From Hericium rajendrae (taxonomy: Eukaryota > Basidiomycota > Agaricomycetes > Russulales > Hericiaceae), in assembly GCA_033439255.1 (NCBI GenBank), contig CM065882.1, forward strand, positions 186,001 through 250,000: a stretch of DNA of 64,000 bases. Direction: 5' to 3'. This document shows, piece after piece, positions 1-11,515 of this stretch. Within the stretch, counting starts at the first letter, position 1. Each line of letters starts with the position of its first letter. The translations under genes were made by a program, and so were the position numbers. The notes beneath the pieces are model-generated. The model saw nothing but the letters and a program-made list of their open reading frames with translations, ran no database searches and was not told the DNA's origin.

Positions 1-2529
1 TGTCTTGACCTTCTTGTTGCTTCTCAACCATTGAACGTACTTCGCCTGCATGTCAGCTTGGAAGTCGGTGTCGTAGCCCACTGGCTTGAGCAGCAGAACA
101 TTGAGCATCTGTACGAGAATTCTATCAATAAAGTTCGCAGAAAGCAGATATGGGCGAACCTCTTCCCCGGCATCAAGAGCTCTGAGAACATCCTCTTCGC
201 GGAGGCTTGGCAGACACGTGCGCCGATGTTGCAGAATTGTCGTTTCCACTGTCTCGTCATCGAGCGGAAAGCTCATTTTTCGCAGCCATATCCGAGCACG
301 CATGGATGTGTAACATCTCCATTTCTGAGGTCTGAGGATGTCCTTAGCCCATTGCACTCGGACCTGTCACAAGCACATCAGAGAAGTACTTTCGCAGTCT
401 AGAACCAAACTCACCGTGTCAGGAAGCGCCTGGAACTCCTTCCCAGACATAGGCGTATCGCTGAGCGACGCCATGTATTCACCCCGATACTGCCACAGGC
501 TCTCCGTCGGCGCACGCACGAAGATGCTCCACGGCGGTTTCTCCAGAATCTCAAGCCTGTTTGCGATGATCGTGCCCGGTGCGCCGGGTTGCGTCGGCAG
601 GCCTGGATTATTGGCCCATTGCGAGAACACGATGCGGCGCTCGCGCCGGGGCACGTTGCGCGCGGGCGCGATCTGTGCAAGCCAGGTTTGCGGGCACGCG
701 CCATATTGGGAGGAAAGGAAATGGCGGTGGACATAGCCGGGATATCTCTGAGGGCTCGTTGAGGATAAGGTAGGCGGCGCGGGGATTTCAGCTTTGAAGG
801 AGTCGTACGAGGCGACGCGGGCATTGAGTGTAGTGGGGACGTCTTTGATATAGGTAGGCATGTAGAGAACGGGAGGGTTCTTTCTGAATGTCTTGCGGGC
901 GTTACATGATTTCTGCTAAATCGCCACTATGAGTTAGTGGTCTGATGCGAAGGTAAAGATATTCTTACATTTGTCGCAGCAAGAGTCTTCGTCGATGAAG
1001 ACTCAGCTACTGATTGTCGAGGCCTGGGATTTTTTTCCACTGACAGATCTTTCTCTCGGGTGTCGTTTCTAGCTGCATCTGATGAAGACTGTACATTGGT
1101 CTCCTTCTCCTTGCCTTTTCGTGAACGACTTGAGGAATTGTCCTGGATACAAGATTATTCACGATGAAACGGAAGACACTATACTCTGATGATGCTCGAA
1201 CCTCAGTAGGAGAGCGATTTTCCTGTCCTTCAGGCTTCCGCATCTGTATCATGTCCTGAGGCTGAGGTAGTTGCTGTGCGAGACCAATCATTCATTTATC
1301 TAGGTTATAACCTAAGCAGGACTCACATGTTCGTTGACTCTTTTGCCACGGCTATCGGATGTATCCTCGAGTCGCGGACGTTTGGTGTTCACTTTGACAG
1401 GAGCGGGATCCATTGATGGAAATCTACGCTTCTTGGAAGACGCGCCGGCTTGCTGGCGGGAACACGAGTAACAGGTAAGGAACTGTTCGACCATATTAGG
1501 GTGAATGATTACCTGCTGATTGGAAGCAGACGGCGTTGGCAACGGTGTTAGAGGTGCAAAGCCTATACGCACAGAACCTCTCTGCTGATAGAAAGCCAAT
1601 ACTAAATCAAACCTCTAACACTCAAAGAATAGGCATGCGATACTCACGTCAGGGGTGGAGAGCGCAGTCGACGGAGCACCTTGAGTGGGCTTCTTCGAGC
1701 CCAAGGCATTCTGAAATAATTTATGATCGCAAAATTAGCATACACCATTCACGCGTGACTTATAGAAGGCACTGACCATTGAGGATGAGCATCCCGCTAT
1801 GTCTGTCCTGCCATGAGGTCCCGATGACAAGGGGCATTGCGCGCGAACTTGAATAGCGTTCTCATCATCATAACTACTGAGCTCGATGACTGGCTCATTA
1901 CGAGCCGCAGGTGTCTGAAACCAAGCATAAGGTCCATCTGCAGCGAAGGTGGTGATACCACGTACCTGAGCATCCTGCTTCGCACTTTGACCTGGTTTCG
2001 ACTTCTGTCTCCTCTCCTCCTCGACTACCTTATTCCTTGCAGCAGACATCTCGGCTTTCAACTCTGCATTAGCAGCCCGAAGGTCCCTGATCTCCTTCTC
2101 CCGAGCATCGCACCTGTCCCGAAACCGCTCTACATCTTGCTGCCTCTCTGCATATTCCTTTCGCAACCGTTCGAGCTCAGCATTCTTCTCCCGCAACTGC
2201 GCTGCCTCCAAATCTTTCTGCTCTGCTAAGTGCCGAAAGGATTCACGCTCTTGCCGTGCATCCTGGATATCCCTCTCGAAGTTCGCCGCCTGTCTGTTGA
2301 GGTCGACCGTCTGCCGCTCGAAGTCTTCACGATGACGCGTAACTTGGTGTTCCAGGTCGTCAATTCTGCGTCTGGCATCGCGGAGGTCATCCTTGAGGCG
2401 AGAAGAGCGGGCATCTAAAGGATGTGTGGCGTCGACGTTTGATGGCTCCATTGTATGAATGAGGGAAGGACGCGATTGAGTCGCGTTGAATCTGGGATCA
2501 TAATAAGCGCCTGGCGCGTCCTCGGTCAT
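1..2529 (-). CDS. Coiled-coil plus DUF6697-type protein, copy 1 (3' end outside window)
   Basis: Hypothetical protein, function unknown. The first exon (from 2529) gives an Arg/Glu-rich coiled coil of about 130 residues, then an acidic IELSSYDDE stretch. Later exons lead to a C-terminal globular domain read on the minus strand from about 861 down to base 1. That domain contains GLPTQPGAPGT, SLWQYRGEY and a late RIWLRK...GEEV...VGYDTDF block. The same blocks occur in the same order in the neighbouring gene at 2730-5345, so the two are tandem paralogues. I recall this domain as DUF6697 of agaricomycetes, from memory. The frame is still open at base 1, a few residues short of where the paralogue stops. 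Several short introns lie between 861 and 1735 and I did not fix all their borders. An upstream start at 2529 and a later Met (MEPSNVD) are both possible. Confidence 0.65.
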
Positions 2530-2729
2530 CTTTGCGCGGCTAGTATCTGTTCATCGCAACTTGTCAACAAGACGCCAATGTAAAGCCCTACTAATTACAA
2601 CTACAACACAGCGAAAATACAGAACGAAGCACATCTCTACAAGGTACTATACATATGGTACATGGATCGTGATGCATGATGTGCGGAGCGTATGTAGCAT
2701 GAAGCTCAGGCTTATGCTCAAAATATTTA

Positions 2730-5345
2730 TCAATTTCCCTTTTCCTTCGGAACGAAAGTGGCCCATTTTGTCTTCAGATCTGCCAAGAACTCATAGTCAT
2801 ACCCAACACATCGGAGGGTGACGACGTGTAGTGTCTGAAAAGCATATCATTCAGGAGGTGATACAGAGCGGCCTAGGCAAGCACATGCGTACCTCCTCTC
2901 CTACGCACAGGGCATCATGAATATCTTGATTGCTCAGGTCAATGGGTATTTTCTTCGCATCCTTCGCCTTGAATATTTCCATCTGGCGCTGGAAATTGTT
3001 CTCCGTGACTTCTTCCCCGTGTTTCCGGAGCCAGATCCGCACGCGAATATCTGCGTAGACGTCCCATTTCCTATTTTTCAGCGTGTTCCCCCATGCCGTA
3101 ATGGTCTATAGGAATTCATTGTCAGTGCGAAAAATAGAGATGAAGATTCTTGTAACGAACAGAACAAGAGAACTGTCGGGCCTCCGAGACACTAAGCGGC
3201 TGCTCAGCTCTCCGTAATTCGTAATCTCCCATATATCGCCATAGATTCTCTTTTGCGCGGATCTTGACCCACAGCGCGAGCGGACCATTCTCCAAGACAT
3301 CAGACCGATTGCATAGCATGGTGCCAGGCGCACCAGCGCGGACCGGAAGGCCTGGGTTGTTATCTGACCGTGGCAGAATCATGTGTCGGGGCGATCCCGC
3401 GGGCGCATTTTTACCGGGTGCGATCTTGACGAGCATAGGCATGCCAGGAATGCCGTAGACAGCGGTGAGGAAGGCGCGAGAGACATCGACGGACGACGAC
3501 GGGAGATCACCGGAGAAAGAGCCAAAGGACGCCACGCGTGCATTCAAAGAAGGCAGGACTGCAGTGTTGGAGGTGCTCATGACGCTATTCCGTCGTTGAC
3601 GGGTTTGGTGGGCGAAAGACGGGTCTGCGTGAGGGGTTTCAACGTGTGAATCTGTATCATATCGACGAATGAATTGTTTCTTTGCAATTTTCTTGTTCTT
3701 CCTTTTGCGAGAGGGGGAAGGAGCCTAGTGCGAAACGTGTCAGTTATCAGTGGTCGTATGAACAGAAGATTTATTCACGTCGCCATCTTCCGAGTCCTCG
3801 ATATCAGACAATTCGCTGGGCGGGCCGTCTTCAAGCTCAGGTTCCAGGGGTGCAGGTGCCGCGGGACACTACAGAGAGTAAGTAATAAGACATATGGAGA
3901 GGTCTACTGAACGCACGATGGAATGTGCCGCATTCTTTGATGCAGAAGGACATTGATCTCCGGTCTTAGCTATATCATAGACTACCGCGTGAGCTGGTCC
4001 TACACTCTGCTACATAGGAGGAAATGAGCCAGGTTTTTGAAAGAAAACCACACGGAAAGCACGAACAACGTTAGACATCGCTAGATTTCCGATGTTCGAT
4101 TTATCGATGCATGGTGCGGGAGGATCGAATGTAAGCTTACGAACTGAATCGACCTTCGACACAGGCCGTAGAACCAGATCTCAATGACAAAAAAGTGGAC
4201 AAAGATAGCGAAAACAGGTGCATACAGTTTTTGGCGGGGAAGCGTCCGAAGCCTGCTCATCGGATTCCATCTTTCGACGCTTCATCTTCAGGAGTAAGCT
4301 TGCGGCACCAGGATCATGCTTCGGCGAGTCCAGCATCTCTGTCGCTGATCGTTTGATAGGCGTCGTTGGTCCCTAGCGACGAGTCGAGTTTCAGTTGGGC
4401 CACGCGATTTGTGAAGGAGAACCTTACTTCTGGCTTGGCGTGTAGCATGACTTTGACGTTAGGGTTCAAGGTGCTCAAGTCCAACTTCGGCTGCGGAAAA
4501 CGGATCAGAAGACCCTACGACAAGAGTTAGCCTGAAGTTACCTTATATTTCTCCTCCGTGTTGCAATTCTTCAAAGGTTTGGTCCGAGGAGACTGTCGGG
4601 GACGTAAATATGTAGAGATGTCGTCACCGTGATAAGCAGACTAACGCTGTCTGACTTTATCTTCACAACCGGAGAACTTATAACACCGACTGAGAAATTA
4701 TTCAGAGAATTTGAGATGACGGAAAGTGAGCAGAAAATCGTACTGGGCACGTCATCGTCATCGTCACTGCTCAGCTCAATGAGATCGCGAGGCACGATAA
4801 ACGGCTGGAATCACCCGTTAGGTCTTGAAAGGAGCGAGATAGAAAGAATATCTAACCTTAGATGGGCTGGACGTGGGCGAACATCTAGCAGGCACGCGAG
4901 GCGAGTTACCAGCCTGGTCATCGGACACCATCGGCGACGTTGGCAAGCGCCGCGACGGCATCCGACAATTAAGAGCCGTCGTCGATGCAGGCTTTTCTGC
5001 CCGCAGACGGCCCATCTCCGCACGGAGCGTCTCCAGCTCAACGCCCCTCACCCCTGCCAACTTCATAGCTTGCTCGGCCTCCTCAGCGTGCGCAGATGCG
5101 AGTCCACGGTACCTGTTCCGAGCCTCTCGCGTGTCACTCAGGTCAGTTTCTAGGCGTAATATCTGCTGCGCGGAGTTCTCCTTCAGCCTGGATAGCTGGC
5201 GCTCGAAGTCCTCCTGTGCGAAATTTGCCTGGCTTTGGAGCGCGGCGACCTGGCGGAGGGCATCGCGCAGCTCATCCTCGAGCTGGGAGTTCCGGGTCTC
5301 CAAGGCTTGTATATGCGCCATGGTTAAGGATTGTATATGCGCCAT
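2730..5345 (-). CDS. Coiled-coil plus DUF6697-type protein, copy 2
   Basis: Tandem paralogue of the gene at 1-2529. Exon 1 (from 5345) encodes a coiled coil of about 110 residues. The next recognisable exon begins near 4800 with PRDLIELSSDDDDD, the same position as IELSSYDDE in copy 1. The C-terminal domain starts near 3580 (MSTSNTAVLPSLNARVASFG) and carries GLPVRAGAPGTML, NLWRYMGDYE and RIWLRKHGEEV. A last exon after a TTTTCAG acceptor near 2836 reads TLHVVTLRCVGYDYEF and stops at TGA 2730-2732. The acidic patch next to a coiled coil suggests a protein-interaction scaffold, which is inference. The start is ambiguous because a 24 bp duplication gives two MAHIQ starts, 24 bases apart. Middle exons (3650-4570) are small and not individually resolved. 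Confidence 0.65.
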
Positions 5346-5349
5346 GGTT
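5302..5349. repeat. 24 bp tandem duplication over the start codon of DUF6697-type copy 2
   Basis: Two adjacent 24 bp units (5302-5325 and 5326-5349) differ at one base. On the minus strand each contains an ATG, so the predicted N-terminus is an eight-residue repeat beginning MAHIQ. Either ATG could initiate. Confidence 0.8.
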
Positions 5350-5721
5350 TCGACTAGTACGTAGTGTTGTTGTGGTGTTATTGATCACCCTATTGAGGTC
5401 GAGCTTGAGCGAGTCGTCGTCGAACGGGGGCTCACAGTTTGCCGCGCGGCTCTGTAACATGTGGGAATCTCACGATCAAAGAAGAGTCTGCCCTAAATTA
5501 GCGACACTAACATCTCAACAACGAGCGTCTATCATCACTTTCTAGTGCTCTACCTCAGGCGCCGATGAAATACTCAAAATCAATAAGCTGGCCGTTATGC
5601 ATTTGGCTTCAAACCACACATACAAAATGAAATGGCGAGTACTGGCCCTGCAATTCAGGATATCATATCATACCTCCCAAGCCAACATAATCTCCCGTCG
5701 CGCGCACATGATGTCCGTCGT
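5350..5721. other. Intergenic, nothing recognised
   Basis: This holds the upstream region of the gene at 2730-5345 and the 3' flank of the gene at 5722-6945. No convincing ORF, repeat or RNA gene was seen. Confidence 0.5.
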
Positions 5722-6945
5722 CTACGGCCGTCTCCACGCAAGAGGAATATCCTCGATGCCTTGAGTCAAGCACCGCGCCTTCTGCTCAGGCGACAGCACA
5801 GCGGACAAGTGGTCTCTCAAGCGGAGACCGAACTGATGCGTCGCATTATCCTGTGCACGGCCCAAAACACGGCCTGACGCCTGACGGCGGGTCGCGTCAC
5901 TCCCGACCGGCAGATTGATCTGTCCCTTGAGAACACCCCAACATTTAGGCAAGTTGACCGCATCCAGAACTGCCTGTGGGATCGGCAGCCACTGGTCCGG
6001 CTGCAGGCCCATCTTCGCGAGCTCCGCGCTCTGCTCGGCGACTGCGTCTCTGCCCCTCTCGAGCGAGCTGACCAGTCCCGCGAGCGGTGCGTTCTTCCCG
6101 AAGACATGCTCCGGTGCGGCCCAATAGACCGCGCACAAGACACAGACAATCTGCACGATGAAAACTGCATCGACGATGAGCGACCTCGTTCAGTGTAAAG
6201 GAAGAAACAGACGCACTCCGCTCGACGAGGTGCCTGGAGAGATAGAGGTGGTTCTGGATCGGCGCAAACACGGCGTTGCGGATGGAGGCGGGCATCTTGT
6301 CCGTGATCGACAGAGCTGTGTCGTTGACGCGGCGTATGTAGCTCCAAAGGTTCGCGTATCTCTCGTCTCCGAGCTGGGGCATGTGCACTTCGAGGAGGCG
6401 CAGATACATCGTGTTCAGCATGAATGCCCGAGCCTGCCAAAGGATTGGGGACTCGCACTCCAAAGACTGGAGGAACTGGATGTCGGGAGCGAGAAACTCC
6501 TGCGGGTCTAATTGCAGCGCGGAGGTTTTCGCGAATTGTAAGTCATCGAGCGTACAGAGATAGGTTATTGCTTTCATTGCCTCTCTGTGTCGACGTATCA
6601 GTAATAATCGACAAGTAGAGAAAAGTGTTCGTACTTCAGGTTTGAGAATTGAAAGCAGGGACTTCCAAGAATGGGCTGAAGAATGATATCCGTGACCTGA
6701 CGAAAGTGGAACGACGTATGCAGGAGGGGCGAGAGGGGATCCCAGTTCACGTCTAGATCTGGGGTCACTACAAGCTCAAAGAAGGCATCGGCGAGGAAGA
6801 GCAAGATTATCTGGCGCAGAAGCTCAGCGGGGATGGGCAAAAGCGAGCGTGTGACTTGGAGGACGTCATCGTGCAATACTGTTGTGACTTTCTGGTCCTC
6901 TTTGAACAACTTGACGATAGAAGCAGCATATGAGCCTAGAAGCAT
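5722..6945 (-). CDS. F-box-like family protein, copy 1 of 3 in the window
   Basis: Three exons, 6945-6635, 6584-6217 and 6164-5722, splice in frame to 373 codons. Near the N-terminus is IPAELLRQIILLFLAD followed by a DVNWDPLSPLLH block, an F-box-like helix pair as in substrate adaptors of SCF ubiquitin ligases. The rest is a helical domain with SPILWQARAF and MPASIRNAVFAPIQ. Both blocks and both intron positions and phases recur in the genes at 38365-39556 and 62310-63559, which fixed the splice sites here. The biochemical role is unknown; the F-box reading rests only on the short N-terminal motif. The start at 6945 is the first Met of the open frame that places the motif about 35 residues in, as in the other copies. 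Confidence 0.75.
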
Positions 6946-7898
6946 CCTGTAGAGATTCACAGAAACTGAGAAACTGAGTTTCAGATAGAAGAACGGAACT
7001 GAGCAGGAAGAGCTGAGGTCTCTCGAGCGAAATCGAAGTACCGAACGTGATGCCGAGCTGAGCTTGTAGAGCCTTGATCTTGACCGCAGCAAACCTCGAT
7101 GCCACAGGGTCCACAGGAGTGTTGGCGGACAGAGCACGAACAAGCGGGGGTGAAGAGAGGTCAAATCTCAAACTGCGAAGCCGACCAGGCGGGAGTGTCA
7201 GCCACGTTAGCCCAGTCTGACCACAGATGTCAGTCCGCTAAGAAGTGAGACCGAAGACCAGACCAGGATGCTCTTGAATGTAAGACCGCCATACTGGACG
7301 CCAGTGTAGAGTGTTTTGGAAGACTGAGATAATGATATAACTTCCTCACAGCAAGTCGAGATCTATGTACTGTATCATTATGTAGGAATTTTTTGGGCGC
7401 TTGTTGGGCGCCCACGCGACGCGTCTTTTACCACGTGATCGCGTCTTTTCAGGCGCCTAATCTATTTAAGTTCCAGTCAAGCATTGGTCAAGCAGGTCTC
7501 TCACTGTCAAGTCACCCGTCGCACAATATTAATTTCGTTTGAACGACCAGTCATCTACTCGAAGAAGTGGCCAAATTGTGTGATTTTCCCTGAATTTTCT
7601 GGTTGACACGTGTTATTTCGGGCAGCCTACTTTAAGATGTCCTGAAAAAATCATTTTCTGACTTTCTCTCTGTCGACAGTGGACGTTGACGGTACCGATG
7701 AGCTGCCGTGCGTTGACAGGCGTTGACCGACGACTCGAGGAAAACTTGGTGCTTTTGTCTCTGTTATGATGTGAGTGCTCTACAAATATGAACGACGACG
7801 TCACTAATCAACCTTTTTTCGTAGCTACATCTAGACTGGTACGTCGCGCTATGTCCACTCGTCAAATAGGGTCCGCCTTCGATTCGGTCAGCTACCAA
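6946..7898. other. Intergenic, no gene supported
   Basis: Open frames here lack family similarity and consistent coding character. The stretch at 7380-7640 is AT-richer. No RNA gene or repeat was recognised. Confidence 0.45.
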
Positions 7899-8945
7899 TT
7901 AAATGTCGAACACGGCAGGATCCTGAGTGACTTCCTCCTCGTAATACATCCAATGGCGCATGTCGTACCAAACCCCGATGAGCTCATCGTCCTCGGGAAA
8001 TTTCTCTGACTTCTGCCCCGAATAGATCAGGCGCGCGACATCGAACTCTTGTTTTTCGGGGCATAGATGACAACCAAATGGCTGTGAAGTCCCATCTCCA
8101 GAGAAAAAGGACGAGGACTTCCTTTCTTTCATACGAAGATCGAGGTCCGAGGGTCTATAGAGGTATGATCAGCAGTATTTTCTCCAGAGAATGTCATGCG
8201 ACTCCACCGTGTAAGAAGTTTCATCACTTCAGGTGCCTTGTAGGCGTCCACGAAGAACGCTGTAGTGGAGCCAATATCCTCGATCCTAGACCATCTCTTG
8301 CTATCGCGATGGCGCACTAGATCTGTCCATCGACCAGTCAGATAGATGTTCCACAGTCGAGCCCATGCATCCGCCCATTCCTCCGGATCCATTTCGGCAA
8401 TGGTACGCTTAGCGTTCCCCTCGGCGCTTCCATGGCGTGCCCAGTCGTACCGCCCGATCCAGGAGACGCGAGGGTTGTTGTAAATTCCGTAACTGACCTC
8501 ACGAGCAGAGGCAAGAAGAGGGATTGGATCAGAGATGGACGAGTGATAGATGAAGAACCCGGGGGGCTGCTCCTGAGTTGCAGGTGCCGGGTTGAGTCTT
8601 ACGATCTGTCATCGGGGCGACCAGGTAAGCCAGTCTACGCAAGTCGATTAACGACATCCAGCGCACCTTCCATATCCGTGGCTTTGCCACGGCTCGGAAT
8701 CTCCAACCTAACGACACTATGGAGCTTCCAGGTCCATTGCTGTTCTCCTTGGGTTTAGTCACCGGTGCATCGTGTTCTTTGGTCTTCATGCCGGCCACGA
8801 GATCTTCGAGTGCGCCCCACACGAGCTCACTCAACTTCTGTCAGCCTTCCATTGCTAAGAGCGACTGTCCGACACTCACCAGAAGTGATCTCAAACGTGC
8901 CAGACAATTCCGCGACTCGGGCTTTCTCAACAAGTCTCCATTCAT
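7899..8945 (-). CDS. Orphan protein, function unknown
   Basis: Four exons, 8945-8880, 8837-8667, 8605-8208 and 8154-7899, join in frame to 296 codons and all introns are GT-AG. Recognisable stretches are SELVWGALEDLVAG, PPGFFIYHSSISDP, WARHGSAEGN, MDPEEWADAWARLW and a C-terminal DMRHWMYYEEEV. No catalytic motif or domain that I know was found, and no signal peptide or membrane segment. Most of the protein is soluble and mixed in character, with an acidic tail. The 5' end is uncertain: another frame upstream of 8880 also looks coding (RWQPTAEDVKKRND), so the true first exon may differ or a one-base error may be present. Exons 2-4 are the firm part. Confidence 0.6.
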
Positions 8946-9099
8946 CGCGAAACATGTATGCGTCGTTCCGTTTCTTCACGTCCTCTGCTGTGGGCTGCCA
9001 TCGCGGTACAGGTTCCGGCTCAGCTTATCGTGGCTTTGGTCGCCGCTTTGCGGCAGTCTCGCTCGGACATCCTTCAGGCGCTTTTCGCTGAGAATCCAG

Positions 9100-9700
9100 G
9101 ACGGATATCGGATTATGATGCAGGCGTGGATGCCAGTGTTATCAAGTGAGCTGAACGAGTCCAAGTTGGTTCTCCAGACGAAGGTTATGCTTTAATGATC
9201 TCGGCATCCGACGGTGCGTACGAGTTTGATTTGACAAGCATCTCCGGAGCCTTGGTATGCAATACATTAGCTGAAAATATAGACCTTCACGTTTGAATAA
9301 TACCTACCTGCGAAGGTGGGGATGTCGTGAGCATGTATGGTCAAGTATCAGTCGGCGAAATCTGCCAGCTTCCAGGCGATTTAATCGTGCTCGAAACAAC
9401 CTGCATTCGTACGTATTTCTCCCTTCCGGTGATAGATTCGATCGACAACCTTACGTGCGGCTAGGAAGACGTCTTTTGAGCAGGAAAGATCATCCATTCA
9501 TTCAACGGGTAAGTAATATCAATCTAATTCGCTGAAGAACATCGATCCAATGACCAGCTTCAGCCATGGGTGCGAGGAGAACTGCCCTGCAGGCCGAAAT
9601 TCACTGCGCTGATACACGGAACAAGGTATATTTACCTGACACCGTGCCTCAACAGTCGGAGACCCGCCTAGGCAAGGAGTAAGTACAGGCAACTGATCTG
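9100..9700 (+). other. Possible small plus-strand gene, exons unresolved
   Basis: Plus-strand segments look coding: SPDEGYALMISASDGAYEF ending near 9256, then SMYGQVSVGEICQLPGD around 9330, with GT and AG sites near 9258, 9413 and 9506. I could not join them into one frame without a stop. A minus-strand frame overlaps part of the region. It is either a short orphan gene or a relic. Confidence 0.25.
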
Positions 9701-9806
9701 ACTAGCTGTGATCCTGGGGCAACAACAAAGCATCATGTGCCTCTATAAGACGTCTAAGACGAACGTAGAGAACAACAAGAAAAATGATACATCATTACAC
9801 AATACA

Positions 9807-11060
9807 TCATGCATCTGCCATCTGCACATCTCCATCGGCAGAAGCGGTCGTCAGCGCCTCTGCCGCCTTTTTCAATGCCGCGATCTTCTCCCGCATAACC
9901 CTAATGGATTCGATAGGCAGCCTCTCGGGAGCGTACGGCCCCTCCGACTCGACGTGGACTGCACCGAGCACGCGTCAGCATGCATAAACAAAACCAGACA
10001 CAAGAACGCACAGATGAAGTGATCTCGCACACGCGCGAGCTCCACGGACCCCTCGAACTCGGGATGCCGCAGCGCCTCGCGGCTCATGCTCTCGTTCCGG
10101 ACATTGCGCGGGTCGACGCTCACGGCTCCTGTTTTAGGATCGATGCGGATGACGCCTGGTGAGAAGCACTTTTGGAACTTCTCAGCGTGCTGGGGTGTGA
10201 TGGGCTTTTGGGGGTTGAGAATGACGTGGGGCAGCAGGCGGTAGCTCGCCGTAGCTGCCGCATCCGGGCGTAAGTCTCCAGCAGAGATAGGATGAAGATT
10301 CGGAACACGCACCGACGGGGCTGAACTTCGCGTGGTCCTTGCCGACACCCTTGATAGCGTGCATCTCCATCTCGATCTCCTGCCCCGGCCGAAGCTTCAT
10401 CAGCACGATATCGGGGTTCGTCGGCGCGGGCTCCTTCAGCGGCGCGAAGACCGCCGCCTGCTCGCCCTGCGGATCCCACTTGAGGTGGCCGGCGCGGACC
10501 TCCGAGTTGACGAAGCGCACGGCGTCCTCGGTCGCATCGCGCGGGGCGGCCTTGTTCCGCTCGCAGGTGATCGCGAGGCGGAAGACGATGGTGTTGCGGT
10601 CGGTCGCCTGCTCGTGCGGGCCCGCTTTCATGTCGATGAGCGCGGGGTCGACGTTGAGCGGGAGCATGCCCAGTCGCTGCGCGAAGACCTCGTCCGCCAT
10701 GACGGAGGTGTTGTTCCAGACGTAGACGTATTCGATGGCTATGGACGGGACCTCCGCGATGAGTATTCGCCGGACTGCGTTGGCGATGGACGCGTCGACG
10801 CCGACCAGGTCAAACTCTATCGACCGATTCGACAGCCTCTGCACCTTCACCTGCAGTTTCTGCACGCCATGTCGGTTCAGCAGCCTAAATCGAAGAGGCT
10901 GAAGACGCCGTACCTGCTTGAACTTCTGCAGATCCCATGAATGGTCCTCGTCTGGATAGTACCCCGGAAAGTCTGTACTGGAGACATTTGTTACACGCTC
11001 TGCATGCACGCCTACATGTATGCGGGGGTCGAAGCCGGTCGAGGTGGAAGCTGAAGCCAT
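9807..11060 (-). CDS. RPC40: RNA polymerases I and III shared subunit AC40 (RPAC1)
   Basis: This is the alpha-like subunit that pairs with AC19 to nucleate assembly of RNA polymerases I (rRNA) and III (tRNA, 5S) in the nucleus. Four exons, 11060-10914, 10859-10313, 10254-10012 and 9958-9807, give 362 codons, a normal length for the family. Diagnostic features are SSTDFPGYYP near the N-terminus and the dimerisation block NRSIEFDLVGVDASIANAVR leading to RRILIAEVPSIAIE. Also present are ADEVFAQRLGMLPLNVDP and a C-terminal VESEGPYAPERLP. Intron 1 (54 bp) would read through in frame if retained, inserting 18 residues not expected in the family. The start at 11060 gives the expected N-terminal length. 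The gene diverges from the orphan at 11516 across 455 bp. Confidence 0.95.
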
Positions 11061-11454
11061 TTTTCAAGCATTTCCAGGAAATTCCGGGCCGTCGAAAACT
11101 TGGATGTGTCACAGCTGTGACCTCCGAGGCATCGTGACGAGGTTGTCACGTCACCTATATCTCGGGTCCCGACACTTGTGTTTCTTCAGTCTCTGCTCTG
11201 TCCTCCTGATTGTCTTTCATCTCAAGCTTTTCTTTCTCAAATTCCTGAAGGTATTGGACGTAACGTATAGTACAGCATCAGGCCGTGAACTGGAGGAATC
11301 GTGGCAGTGCATGATAGAAATCAAGCCGACGGCTGTCAGTGTCTGTATGCGCGGTGCCGAATCATTGGGCGTCTGTGGGTGACTGCGCTTTTGATGCAGA
11401 CATGCGCAGCAGCGTTTGTCCCACCAGGTCAATATCTCACCGCCCACAAGAGGG

Positions 11455-11460
11455 TATATA
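11455..11460 (+). promoter_or_regulatory. TATA-like element of the gene at 11516
   Basis: TATATA lies 56 bp upstream of the chosen ATG, a usual spacing for a fungal core promoter. Called by sequence only. Confidence 0.45.
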
Positions 11461-11515
11461 GCAGGCTCTGAGCTGCCACACTCTGCTCAAGCCATCTCCC
11501 AACGCCCTTGACACG

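Noticed and set aside
8719-9195. 158-codon plus-strand frame opposite the orphan at 7899-8945
   Set aside because: Cys/Leu/Arg-rich shadow of the minus-strand exons, without motif.
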